Positions 26,286 to 35,345 of a stretch of 64,000 nucleotides of DNA are shown piece after piece (position 1 is the stretch's first letter; each line of letters opens with the position of its first letter). Source of the DNA: Acidaminococcus massiliensis. Lineage in GTDB: Bacteria; Bacillota; Negativicutes; Acidaminococcales; Acidaminococcaceae. Location: the NCBI RefSeq assembly GCF_900095825.1, contig NZ_LT608315.1:2312721-2376720 (forward strand), given 5' to 3'. The translations under genes were made by a program, and so were the position numbers. The notes under the pieces are model-generated. The model worked only from the letters and a program-made list of their open reading frames with translations, had not been told where the DNA came from and did not search any database.

Positions 26286-27587
26286 TTATCTGCAGAAATA
26301 ATTCTGTCCGATTTTTTTCTTTTTTTCTTGAAGATCTTTCTCTCGACGAAGCAAGGTATACAATACTATCGCTGCGGCAATCCCTTGAGCATAGGGAATT
26401 CCATAAGGAACCAGTTTGATGATGGCATACCCGGCCAGCCAGGAAAACACACCGATTCCATTCCATTCTCTCTGTTCTTGGAATCGTTCCGGATTCCCCT
26501 TCCCCGTCAGCCAGTAATCAGCAATGATTACACCAATCATGGGCATCATCAGATCTCCTAGGATATTCAGGAAATCTACGAAATGGTCGGCCATTCCCAA
26601 TACGGCGCACAGCGTCCCCAAAGCTCCGGATACCATAGTTGCGGCAGCACGACGATTGTCAGGGAGGTTCAACATCAAGACTGCATCAATACCACCTGAA
26701 TAGGCATTCATGGTATTGGTCGTCCAGGTAGCGGCAATCAATACCAGCATGCCGATCACTGGGATCCCGATTTCACAAAATACCAGTGTGATATCATACT
26801 GTTCCGCGACCTTGGTCATGACGGCTCCCAAGACGACCATAAGGATACTTGCCGGCATCACCCCGATGACACTGGATAAAATGGTATCTTTTCGGGTCCG
26901 TTGGTAGCGGGTCACATCTGAAGCAGCCAAACACCCTGCAGCCATATAATTCACTGTCAAAATCACGCCCTGGGCAAAACTCATGGTGATATGGGGATTG
27001 GGCTTAAAAAGGCCTGCCGTACCAAATTGATGCAGAGCCATGAAACAGCCAACAATTGTAGTGACAAACAGCGCCGGTACAGCAACGGAGTTCAGTTTAT
27101 CCAATGCATTGATACCATAAACAGCAGTAACCAACATCACCGCCCCCCAGACTACAGTGGAAAGCGTATCAGAAAAAGAAATATGGAAGGATTCCAAAAG
27201 AAGATTGGAAAAAGCACTACCACAGACTTTGGTCTGCACAGCAAACCAGCCTATCATGGAGACAAAAGTGATGCTGCTGACCAAATATCGGGCACCCTTC
27301 CTGCCAAATCCACTAGTGGCCGTAACACAGGTGGGTACTCCCAAATCGCTTCCAATGATTCCCATCAAGCAAAACAGAACGATAACAATGGTATATCCTA
27401 TAGTGCCGGCTAAAATGGCTTCTCCCAGTTCCATCCCTTCTGCCAAGATTCCTCCCAAAAGCAGGCTCGGCACACAGATCATCAATCCAGCCTGGATCAG
27501 GGCCACATCAATCCAACTTTTGCGTTCCTCCATGGGAACGGGCTGCAATGTCGTTGTTTCAATCTGACTATGCTGTCCTTTGTCCAC
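26286..27587 (-). CDS. NCS1 family nucleobase permease (CodB-like)
   Basis: NCS1 permeases of the CodB branch import cytosine and related bases with Na+ or H+. The 433-residue product has twelve predicted helices: the first is VALIQAGLMICVPSLLLGGIL, and helix 3 shows SGFGRKGARYLVS. WFAVQTKVCGSAF (helix 3-4) and NYMAAGCLAASDVTRYQRT (helix 6 with its loop) follow the family pattern. I start at the GTG at 27587, seven bases after AAGGAGG. It lies 35 bases after the SLH porin stop and is probably on the same transcript. The nearby PucR protein supports a purine/pyrimidine substrate, but hydantoin or thiamine-like substrates are possible. Confidence 0.88.
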   Translation of the reverse strand: MDKGQHSQIETTTLQPVPMEERKSWIDVALIQAGLMICVPSLLLGGILAEGMELGEAILAGTIGYTIVIVLFCLMGIIGSDLGVPTCVTATSGFGRKGARYLVSSITFVSMIGWFAVQTKVCGSAFSNLLLESFHISFSDTLSTVVWGAVMLVTAVYGINALDKLNSVAVPALFVTTIVGCFMALHQFGTAGLFKPNPHITMSFAQGVILTVNYMAAGCLAASDVTRYQRTRKDTILSSVIGVMPASILMVVLGAVMTKVAEQYDITLVFCEIGIPVIGMLVLIAATWTTNTMNAYSGGIDAVLMLNLPDNRRAAATMVSGALGTLCAVLGMADHFVDFLNILGDLMMPMIGVIIADYWLTGKGNPERFQEQREWNGIGVFSWLAGYAIIKLVPYGIPYAQGIAAAIVLYTLLRREKDLQEKKKKIGQNYFCR

Positions 27588-27622
27588 AGAAATCCCTCCT
27601 TTTCCCACACTCTCTTTATCCT

Positions 27623-28909
27623 TTAAAAATCAAAATCTATTTCCGTCCACAAAGTCCGTCCGTTCTTATGATTTTTTTCCCCTTTCAAGTCATAATACTC
27701 CAGTATCCCATAAATGTTCTTTTCTATCGCAAGGATGCCTCCCAGCATATAGCCCCGAAAGCCATGCAGAGGATCAATCCGGTATTGGCCGTTCATGGTA
27801 TGAGACAGGACAGTCGGTGCAGGCTGGTCATACCACGCGCCGTATAGATTCCAGGTACCCTGCTGCTGCTCCGCAAAATTTCCATAAATCAGATTCAATA
27901 CATATCCATTTTGATTGGCCCCCCGATGTTCCACATATTGATTTTTCCCATGGAGAAAAATACCTTGCGCCTGCCATTTTCCTTGCTGATAGCCCACGCC
28001 GGCTGTCAATACCTGAGTGTTGCCCTGGAGTCCTCCTTCAATCCGTACGTTGTTGATATGGGAATAACCTGCTGAAAAACGGATATCATTCCATTTCTGG
28101 GAAGCTTCTACACTGAAAAATGTATCAGCAATGGCCGGTTGAGGATTCCAGCCAAAACTACTGAGATTGGCCACTTTCCCCCCCGAAAGCTGCAATGTAG
28201 ACTCTTCCCCGTTCCAGCGCAGTTGGATGCCATCAACATTATCATCGTAAAAGTTTCCTTTTGCAATGACTTGCTCATACCTTCCTGCCGTCAGTTCAGC
28301 TGCTCCCAATCTGCCATCCAGATGCAACCGCTGGGCATCCACATCACTGTCCCCCGATTCATTTTTTCCTTTGAAATACTGATTGTTTTCCAGCATCACC
28401 TGATAAGTCCAATTAGGCTGTATATTCCCTGTAATGAAAAGACGGCTGCGGAGGTCATTCAGCGTATTCTCACAATCATCCTTTCGAAAAGCCTTTCCTG
28501 ACAATTGTCGGTAACTGAACTGGATATTGCCGGTAATCTGTACTTGATCTTCTCTTTGTTCCATTCTAGCAAGGCGGAGCCCCAGTCCATCCAATTCTTC
28601 CCTATATTCCTGCACCAGAGGATGAGCTGCCTGGATTTTTCCCTGTGACATGGCTCGTGCTATTAGCTGTGCCAGCTCATAGCGGGTCACTGTTTTTCTG
28701 CCTTTGAACAAGCCATCTGGATATCCTTTGAGGCATCCCTCTCTCCATAACTGCTCAACTGCCGGATAGGACCAGTGTCCCTCAGGTACATCCGCAAATG
28801 GATTGGCAGCCTGGCAAATTCCCGTCCCACCCAGGATCCCGCTGACAGCTGCTGTCCCTACCCCAACTAAGGTTTTCCATAATACACTTTTTTCCTTGTT
28901 ACTCCCCAT
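27623..28909 (-). CDS. SLH-domain outer-membrane porin
   Basis: This is an OmpM-type protein of Negativicutes: an SLH domain tethers the outer membrane to peptidoglycan while the C-terminal barrel acts as a porin. The 428-residue product has a signal peptide cut near CQAANPFADV, one SLH domain (~residues 36-90: FADVPEGHWSYPAVEQLW and GYPDGLFKGRKTVTRYELAQ), a short coiled coil (~96-118), then a ~300-residue beta-barrel rich in alternating aromatic strands. It ends with DFDF, the terminal Phe used for barrel insertion. Lower GC than the surrounding core genes. It is cotranscribed with the NCS1 permease and may supply outer-membrane entry for its substrate. Confidence 0.9.
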   Translation of the reverse strand: MGSNKEKSVLWKTLVGVGTAAVSGILGGTGICQAANPFADVPEGHWSYPAVEQLWREGCLKGYPDGLFKGRKTVTRYELAQLIARAMSQGKIQAAHPLVQEYREELDGLGLRLARMEQREDQVQITGNIQFSYRQLSGKAFRKDDCENTLNDLRSRLFITGNIQPNWTYQVMLENNQYFKGKNESGDSDVDAQRLHLDGRLGAAELTAGRYEQVIAKGNFYDDNVDGIQLRWNGEESTLQLSGGKVANLSSFGWNPQPAIADTFFSVEASQKWNDIRFSAGYSHINNVRIEGGLQGNTQVLTAGVGYQQGKWQAQGIFLHGKNQYVEHRGANQNGYVLNLIYGNFAEQQQGTWNLYGAWYDQPAPTVLSHTMNGQYRIDPLHGFRGYMLGGILAIEKNIYGILEYYDLKGEKNHKNGRTLWTEIDFDF

Positions 28910-29125
28910 CTCATTCTTCTCCCCTCCAATACTTTATTTTTCACCCATTTGTTTTTATTATAAAAATATCGGCGGAGGTTTTCTTTATGAATTTTACAAA
29001 AATCGTCCCTGATTTTCGTGTTTTTGTTGTATTTTAGGGGTACAAAAAAGGTCTCACCCTCAGAAAGGGCGGGCCCCTTAGAATTCCAGCAGATTCGGGA
29101 AACCACAGATGATCCACGTTCTGCA

Positions 29126-30262
29126 TCACCTGACTATTTTTTGAAGTTCTACTGCCAAGGCGATGGTTTCATAGAACCGGATTGTATTGTCCTGGAGATG
29201 CAATGCCTGTTTTACCCGGTTGATCCGGTAACGCACCGTATTTTCATGCTGGCGGATCTCCTCGGCTGTCTTTTTATAATTCCCTGCATTGGAGACAAAA
29301 GCTTCAATGGTATGCAGGAATTCCGGCAGGGATTCTGTTGACACTTCCCGACTGACAGCCTCCACATACGCCTGATAAAATTCCCGTTCTTCCTGGCTTC
29401 CCTGGTTCATGATAAGCAGCTGCAGAGAAGACAACGGATCATAACTTTCCACGGGAAGCTGCATTGTCTTAGCGATTTCGGAAGCTCTTTCCGCTTCCAG
29501 GAGTGCTTCCCGTATTTCTCTCAGACTGTGGATACGGCTGATGCCCCCATGGTATCCAGCAAAATATCTCTCCAGAGAGCGGGCAATGGTTTTGGTATGT
29601 TTCTGGAGTTTTTCTTTTTCTCTTCCACTCAAAATCATGAAATTATTTTTTCCCGTGACCAGCAAATCATGTCTATAATCCTGAAAATATCTTGTCAATT
29701 CCAACTGGGAAAGCAGTGATACAAAATCTCCTTTCACCGCAAGGACTTGTATTTGATTCTCAAAAGCCGGATTCAAACTTTGCAGGATTTCCCAACGTTC
29801 CTTTTCCGAAACTGCTTCAAACCGGATTTGATACAGTTTCTGCAAGTTGGCACTGTTTTGCATATCGATGGAAAGAAATCGATTCAGAACGTCCATGATC
29901 TGTGCATAAGAATTTTCCTGGACCAGCTGAAGAACTGGAAAGTGATGGGTTTCACAATACGCCAGTGCTGTAACATCAAGGACGCTGCTGTTGCCCGTTG
30001 AAACAATCAGCAAACCTGCTGAATCATGTTCTACGAGACTGAATAGGAAATCCTGCAAATTGGAATCTCCTTTCCGGAACTGTTCAAGGCAGGAAAGAAA
30101 AAGATCTCCAGGAACCAGTATCTGATCAGCCAGTTCAGGATGGAATGGGCAATCAAAAACAGAAATCCGGCATACTCTGCGAGAAACTCCTTTTTGTCCG
30201 GCGAGGATCCTGCATCCTGAAAAAATAGGATGGCCTAAAAGTTGCTGTAATGGGATGCCCAT
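29126..30262 (-). CDS. PucR family transcriptional regulator
   Basis: PucR-type regulators control purine catabolism and amino-acid or nucleobase uptake. The 378-residue product has an N-terminal PucR domain (LLGHPIFSGCRILAG...RRVCRISVFD; ~7-120). A GGDEF-like central region follows (~165-280). The C-terminal HTH_30 (~310-378) shows FVSNAGNYKKTAEEI, HENTVRYRINRV and the final helix ALAVELQKIV. AAAAGGAG lies upstream of the ATG. It is the likely regulator of the flanking SLH porin-NCS1 permease pair and perhaps the dipeptidase genes. Confidence 0.9.
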   Translation of the reverse strand: MGIPLQQLLGHPIFSGCRILAGQKGVSRRVCRISVFDCPFHPELADQILVPGDLFLSCLEQFRKGDSNLQDFLFSLVEHDSAGLLIVSTGNSSVLDVTALAYCETHHFPVLQLVQENSYAQIMDVLNRFLSIDMQNSANLQKLYQIRFEAVSEKERWEILQSLNPAFENQIQVLAVKGDFVSLLSQLELTRYFQDYRHDLLVTGKNNFMILSGREKEKLQKHTKTIARSLERYFAGYHGGISRIHSLREIREALLEAERASEIAKTMQLPVESYDPLSSLQLLIMNQGSQEEREFYQAYVEAVSREVSTESLPEFLHTIEAFVSNAGNYKKTAEEIRQHENTVRYRINRVKQALHLQDNTIRFYETIALAVELQKIVR

Positions 30263-30367
30263 ACTTGTACACTCCTTTTCTATAATGGAAGCTCTTATTT
30301 TTTTCCATTATAGAAAAGTTATTTTCTCCAGTCAATGCAGCCGTTATGATCCTGCTGAACCTGTAGC

Positions 30368-31243
30368 CTAGAGTCTCCGTTGGAAGTTCCCTTCAACCTG
30401 TACTCTCTCTTCCAACAATAGAAAGGCAGATGGATCCAATTCATGGAGCAATTCAAGCAGTTCCGCCTGTTCATATTTATTGACCATAGTGAGTAAAATA
30501 TCCTCTTTTTCTCCTGTGTAAGCACCTCTGCCAATCCATTTCGTCACACCTCGTCCCGTTTTCTCCATGATCTGCGTATCCACGCCTTGTTTTTTTGTAA
30601 TAATCAGCACTTTTACATTGATTGTCTGAAAGTGAAAATGGTCCAAGGAAACCATGTAAAAAATCATATAAAGAAGGGAATAAAGCAATGTGGAGACCTG
30701 AAAAAGGAAAGCATATACTACATATAAAGCGGCATTGAATAAAAGAGAAAATTTCCCTACTGTACAGCTTGTGCTATGACGGGAAAACCAGACTCCCAGG
30801 ATTTCAATTCCGCCACCGGATCCGCCTGCGGTCAGCATCAGTCCGATTCCAAAACCAGTAATGACACCTCCAATCAGCAAACTTGCCAAGGTATCTTGGA
30901 GCAGATCACTTTGCAATACAGGAACCATAGCCGTAAAAAAACTAATACCAGCTGTTCCCCAGAGACTTTTTAACAGAAAAGATTGTCCAATTTGGAAGCG
31001 AGCCAGCAACAAAAGAGGTAAATTCAGCAGAGCATAGATGATTCCATATAACTGAAAAGGGAGATTTGTCAAGTGAAAGAAGGATTTTCCTTCTTCGCTC
31101 AACAGCTGTGCCAGGCCAACCAGACCTCCGCTGTATAAACGCATCGGTATGATAAACCAATTCAAACCACAGGCATAGACTGCACATCCAAGAAAAATCA
31201 CCAGCCATTGAAAACTGGGCCGACGAGTCAGGATCTGAAACAT
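30368..31243 (-). CDS. YitT family membrane protein
   Basis: YitT proteins are multi-spanning membrane proteins of unknown function (DUF161) with a cytoplasmic DUF2179 domain. The 291-residue product has five to six helices from FQWLVIFLGCAVYACGLNWF, the characteristic GGSGGGIEILGVWFSR (~138-153) and the C-terminal DUF2179 alpha/beta region (LIITKKQGVDTQIMEK...). The ATG follows AGGAGA and lies 12 bases after the M20 peptidase stop, so the two are an operon. It may be a transporter working with the dipeptidase, but no substrate is known. Confidence 0.88.
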   Translation of the reverse strand: MFQILTRRPSFQWLVIFLGCAVYACGLNWFIIPMRLYSGGLVGLAQLLSEEGKSFFHLTNLPFQLYGIIYALLNLPLLLLARFQIGQSFLLKSLWGTAGISFFTAMVPVLQSDLLQDTLASLLIGGVITGFGIGLMLTAGGSGGGIEILGVWFSRHSTSCTVGKFSLLFNAALYVVYAFLFQVSTLLYSLLYMIFYMVSLDHFHFQTINVKVLIITKKQGVDTQIMEKTGRGVTKWIGRGAYTGEKEDILLTMVNKYEQAELLELLHELDPSAFLLLEERVQVEGNFQRRL

Positions 31244-31255
31244 GGTTGATTCTCC

Positions 31256-32659
31256 TCATTCTTCCAGTAATTTTTCCAACGCATCGATATAAATCTGTGT
31301 CATCTTCTCCAAACTTTCTATCTCCAGGAATTCATCATCTTCATGGGCCAATTCTTTTTCTCCAGGAAAGAGTGGTCCAAACGAAACCGTGTGGGGCAAG
31401 TATCTGGCGTAGGTTGCCCCTCCGATTGCAAACGCATCATGTTGGAAATCGCCGGTGACTTCCTGATAGGCCTCCATGAGCTTTTGGACCAAAGGATCTT
31501 TTTTGTCAATGTACAAAGGATCCATGGCCAATCTTTCCTTTACCTGGAACCCCGATGCAGAAAATTGTCCCATCATTGCATCAACGATCCACTGATGGTT
31601 CTTAGAACAAGGATACCGCACATTGGCTTCTATCAAAAATGCATTTTCTCTCTGTTCTGCTTTTCCGATATTCAGCGTAAGCCGGCCTGATTCAGCATCT
31701 TCACAAGCACAGTTCATTTTTTCACCAAAAACGGTCCTGCCTATGAGTTTCTCATATTTTTCCAAAAATGCCTGGCAGCTGAAAGTTAGCCCACTGTCCA
31801 AAAGAGCTTCGACCAAAATGCTGATTGCGTTCTTGCCCAATTCCGGAGACATGGCATGGGCAGCTTTGCCTCGGGTCTGTAGGATTAAATGAGAAGAATC
31901 TTCATCTTCCTTGATTTGCAGTTGGGGATTGGACTGCAGCCTGGCAATGATATCTTTCTCAGACGGTAATACTTTCAAAATACATTCTGCCCGATCCGGG
32001 ACTATATTCCGGCCTGCCCCCCCCTGGAACTGAAGGACTGGGATCACTTCAGGCCCTTTTTCCGATACAGCCGGATATAACAAATCAAAATCAATCAGGC
32101 CTTTTTCACAATTCACCAGTGGAAAATAACCATCTGGCACAAATGACTCATCGGGCAGCCGTTCTGCCTTTTTCTTGTAATAAGCAATGCACTGCATCCC
32201 CTCTTCTTCATCGCACCCGGCAATCAGGCGTATGCTGCAACCTTCTGGGATCCGTTTTTCCTGCATCAAATACCGCATAGCATAAAGACAGCTGACTAAT
32301 GGGCCTTTGTCGTCGGAGACTCCCCTCCCATAAATCTTATTTTGCCGGATCACCGGTTGAAAAGGAGGTGTCGACCAGCCTGGACTGGCTTTAACTACAT
32401 CCAAATGACCTAAGATTCCAATCATCCTGTGTCCCTGTCCGGCTGTGACCTCTCCCGCATACCCATCATAATTTCGGGTTGCAAATCCCATTTGACCTGC
32501 AAGCTTTAAAAAAGTTCCCAAACCAATGGCTATGTTTTTCCCAAAAGGCTTGCCGACTCCCGCTGAAGCGGGATCCCATACCGTTGGAATCTGAACCAGA
32601 TGGCTCACCAGTTCAATCATTTCTGGAAGTTTTTCTCGAAGATATTGTTTCTGTTCCAT
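31256..32659 (-). CDS. M20 family dipeptidase (PepV/Sapep-like)
   Basis: PepV-like M20 enzymes are zinc dipeptidases. The 467-residue product contains the metal ligands in GHLDVV (~82-87), GRGVSDDKGP (~109-118, ligand Asp), CDEEEGMQ (Glu-Glu catalytic pair, ~147-154) and a His near the C-terminus. The Sapep/PepV-specific GGAGRNIVPDRAE segment is also present. I choose the ATG at 32659 (GGAGGG seven bases upstream). It is cotranscribed with yitT and is divergent from the M29-like gene. Likely role: dipeptide or beta-alanyl-dipeptide hydrolysis after uptake. Confidence 0.9.
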   Translation of the reverse strand: MEQKQYLREKLPEMIELVSHLVQIPTVWDPASAGVGKPFGKNIAIGLGTFLKLAGQMGFATRNYDGYAGEVTAGQGHRMIGILGHLDVVKASPGWSTPPFQPVIRQNKIYGRGVSDDKGPLVSCLYAMRYLMQEKRIPEGCSIRLIAGCDEEEGMQCIAYYKKKAERLPDESFVPDGYFPLVNCEKGLIDFDLLYPAVSEKGPEVIPVLQFQGGAGRNIVPDRAECILKVLPSEKDIIARLQSNPQLQIKEDEDSSHLILQTRGKAAHAMSPELGKNAISILVEALLDSGLTFSCQAFLEKYEKLIGRTVFGEKMNCACEDAESGRLTLNIGKAEQRENAFLIEANVRYPCSKNHQWIVDAMMGQFSASGFQVKERLAMDPLYIDKKDPLVQKLMEAYQEVTGDFQHDAFAIGGATYARYLPHTVSFGPLFPGEKELAHEDDEFLEIESLEKMTQIYIDALEKLLEE

Positions 32660-32824
32660 ATTCATCCCTCCTTATCAGTTTACATTATAATTTCTGTACT
32701 TTAACAAGAAATTGTATTGCTTTTAAAAAATACAGATAAAATTTGGAACCATTTTAAAGATAAAAATGACAGTCCTGGGTAAAATGAAAACAGAATCAAC
32801 TTATTACAGAAAGAAGGTTGAAAA

Positions 32825-33862
32825 ATGGTTCATTTCGAATTGCAGAATGCTGCTGACAAGCTGATCCAGGAAATTTTCCAAGTCCGTAAAGACGAAACTG
32901 TCATTATTACGGCTGATACCGGTTCTGATATGGAGCTGGTCAATGGTGTTGCTTCAAGTGCTTACAGTGCCGGGGCAAAGCCTATGGTCATTACCCTGGC
33001 TATGCCCAGAGGCGTAGGAAAAGCAGCAGACCCAGACCTGCCGGTTGCCGAACTGACCGGTGCCCTGGCTGCCTGCGATGTCTGGATTGAATTCAATCAT
33101 CAGTGGCTCCTTTATTCCACTCCTTTTGAGGAAGCTCTGAAAAGAAATCCTAAGCTACGTTACATGTGTCTAGTAGATTTTGACTGTAATCTTTTGATCC
33201 GGTTGGTAGGGAAAGTCAAAACAAAGCAACTAAAAAAATTCATGACTCGGGTAGCCGAACTCCATCAAACTGCCAAAGCCCTGCATGTGACCACACCAGC
33301 GGGTACAGATGTAACATTCCGTCTGGATCCCACGCACGTGATTTCCAACGACTGTGGAGATGCCTCAAAACCCGGAATGCATTTCCTGACAGGGCAGTTG
33401 AATGTGATTCCTGATTTTTCTTCCACCAATGGAACCATTGTTTTTGATGGAACCATTACCCCGCCTTTTGGAAAGATTCCTGATGCACCGGTAATCCTTA
33501 CTGTTAAAAAAGGAAAAATCATCAAAATCGAAGGAGGCCGTGCTGCCCGAGAATATGAACAATGGCTCGACTCTTTTCAGGATGAGAATATGCTGCGAAT
33601 GGCTCATATCGCCTACGGATTCAATCCTGGTGCCAAGCTCACTGGAAATATCTGTGAAGATGAACGAGTATGGGGCTGTACCGAATGGGGCATTGGTTAT
33701 GTTAGTCCCACCGAAGCTCCTCCTGATGGACAGAATGCAAAATCTCATACAGATGGAATCTGCCTGAATTCCAGTGTCTGGATTGATGGACGTCAGATTC
33801 TGGATAAAGGAAAAATCTGTGATCCAGAACTTCTGCAATTATCTCCTGTGGATAAAAAATAA
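32825..33862 (+). CDS. M29/NicX-like metalloenzyme (aminopeptidase T family)
   Basis: This 345-residue protein resembles the superfamily holding M29 aminopeptidases and the NicX dihydroxypyridine dioxygenase. It has an N-terminal Rossmann-like half (VRKDETVIITADTGSDMELV, substrate-side) and a C-terminal beta half with conserved GxxxTGN(I)-type GAKLTGNICEDERVWG, then EWGIGYVS and KSHTDGICLNSSVW. His, Glu and Asp residues there probably bind metal. The start has AGAAGG upstream. As the neighbour of PepV and YitT it may cleave or modify peptides, but an oxygenase-like or ring-opening role is not excluded. Moderate certainty of family, low certainty of reaction. Confidence 0.72.
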   Translation: MVHFELQNAADKLIQEIFQVRKDETVIITADTGSDMELVNGVASSAYSAGAKPMVITLAMPRGVGKAADPDLPVAELTGALAACDVWIEFNHQWLLYSTPFEEALKRNPKLRYMCLVDFDCNLLIRLVGKVKTKQLKKFMTRVAELHQTAKALHVTTPAGTDVTFRLDPTHVISNDCGDASKPGMHFLTGQLNVIPDFSSTNGTIVFDGTITPPFGKIPDAPVILTVKKGKIIKIEGGRAAREYEQWLDSFQDENMLRMAHIAYGFNPGAKLTGNICEDERVWGCTEWGIGYVSPTEAPPDGQNAKSHTDGICLNSSVWIDGRQILDKGKICDPELLQLSPVDKK

Positions 33863-33905
33863 ACTAGGGGCTGCTGCATTTTCCGTGCAACAGCCCCCTA
33901 GTTTA
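33860..33905. terminator. Convergent terminator
   Basis: AAACTAGGGGGCTGCTGCA pairs with TGCAACAGCCCCCTAGTTTA around TTTTCCG. It separates the convergent M29-like gene and the broken YfcC gene and belongs to the GCTGTTGC hairpin family seen elsewhere in the window. Confidence 0.8.
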
Positions 33906-33917
33906 TTTTTCATACCC

Positions 33918-35333
33918 TTACAACCCCGTCCAGCCGGCCAGCTGCAGGATGGCCAGAGCGATGGAAGCCAGGATGCTCTGGAGCAGCAGGAACGGTGCGA
34001 ACCATTTGGCATATCGGTTGTAAGCGACTCATGCGATCCCCAGGGATCCCATGATGGTCCCAGCCGTAGGCACGATGCAGTTGGAGAGACCGTCCCCGAA
34101 CTGGAATGCCTGGACGGCCACCTGCCGGGTGATCCCCGTGAGATCTGCCAGAGGCACCATCAGGGGCATCACCGCCGAAGCCTGCCCGGATCCGGAAGGG
34201 ATGAACAGATTGATGAACAGGTTGGCCCAGAACATCAGGATGGCGCCGATCACCGGTCCGAAGCTCCCGATGGGAATGGAAAGGTAATAGACGATGGTAT
34301 TCAGGATATGCCCGTCTTTCAGGATGACGGAGATCCCATTGGCGAAGGCAATGATGAAGCCCGCATTGAGCATGGGCTTGCACCCTTCCAGGAAGGCTTT
34401 GGTAGTGCCGTTCACTCCCAGCCCCAGGACTCCGCCCTGGATGAGCACGGCCAAGAACATGATGGCGGCGATCTGCTGGTTTCCCCATTTGGCGAACACG
34501 GCTCCGGTCATGATGGCAATGATGGCCAGGACCATCACACCCAGACAAGTCTTTTGAGTCAGGTTCAGCTTGCCGGCCGATTCGAAGGTCTCCCCTTCCT
34601 GGGCGCCCATGTATTCACTGACGGCCATCCCTTCCTGGTAGCACAGGCTCTTGGTGGGATCTTGCTGGATGCTCTTGATGTATTTCATCACCAGGACATA
34701 GTTGAGGACGAAATTGACCCCGTGGAACACGAACCGCACCGGCATTCCGGAAAACACCGGCAGTTCGGCAATGGGATGGGCCACCCCCAGGGTGGACGGA
34801 TTGGCCCAGCCCACGTTGAACCCAGAATAGGCCCCCAGATAGATCATCATGAAGCCGGCAGCCGCATCCAGCCCCATGGTCTTGGACAGGATCATGCCAA
34901 TGGGGATCAAGGCAACCGTGGGGTTGGCAAAGACTCCCGTAGCGCCCCCGATGGACATGAAGGCCATGATGACAAAAACGATCTTACTGAGATTCCTGGC
35001 TCCCCCTTTGGCAGAAAGGGAACGGAAAGCCACTTCTACAGCCCCGCTCTTCTGCATCATATGGACGGCGGACCCCGTGAAGAGGACCATGGCAAACAGC
35101 ACGGAAGCTCTCTGGAAGCCGGTGACCACTGCATTCAGCACGGCGAAAGGTCCTTGCGGCGACTGGGCTACCGCATGGTAGGTCCCGGCCACCACCCGGG
35201 TCATCTTCCCCACTTTCACCGTATCATATTCCCCGGCCGGCAAAATAACCGTCAAAAGGGCTGCCACACAGATCAGGAAGAACAGCAGGGCAATGGTTTC
35301 CGGAAAAGCAAATTGTTTTTCTTTTTTCCCCAT
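33918..35333 (-). pseudogene. YfcC family (C4-dicarboxylate/AbgT-like) transporter with an in-frame TGA
   Basis: YfcC proteins are ~12-helix anaerobic transporters of unclear substrate (dicarboxylates, peptides or amino acids). The frame runs from FAFPETIALLFFLICVAAL to VPTAGTIMGSLGIA and is intact until a TGA at 34029-34031. It then continues for 36 codons (VAYNRYAKWF, LLLQSILASIALAILQLAG) to TAA at 33918, which is a normal last helix. So the C-terminal helix is lost unless the stop is suppressed. A GGA- or CGA-to-TGA change would explain it. No SECIS-like reason for Sec. The upstream amidohydrolase is intact, and its stop overlaps this ribosome site. Confidence 0.75.
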
Positions 35334-35345
35334 CATCATCTCTCC

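Noticed and set aside
34029..34031. TGA as a selenocysteine codon in the YfcC gene
   Set aside because: The position lies in an ordinary membrane transporter near its C-terminus, and no SECIS-like hairpin directly follows. A nonsense change is simpler.
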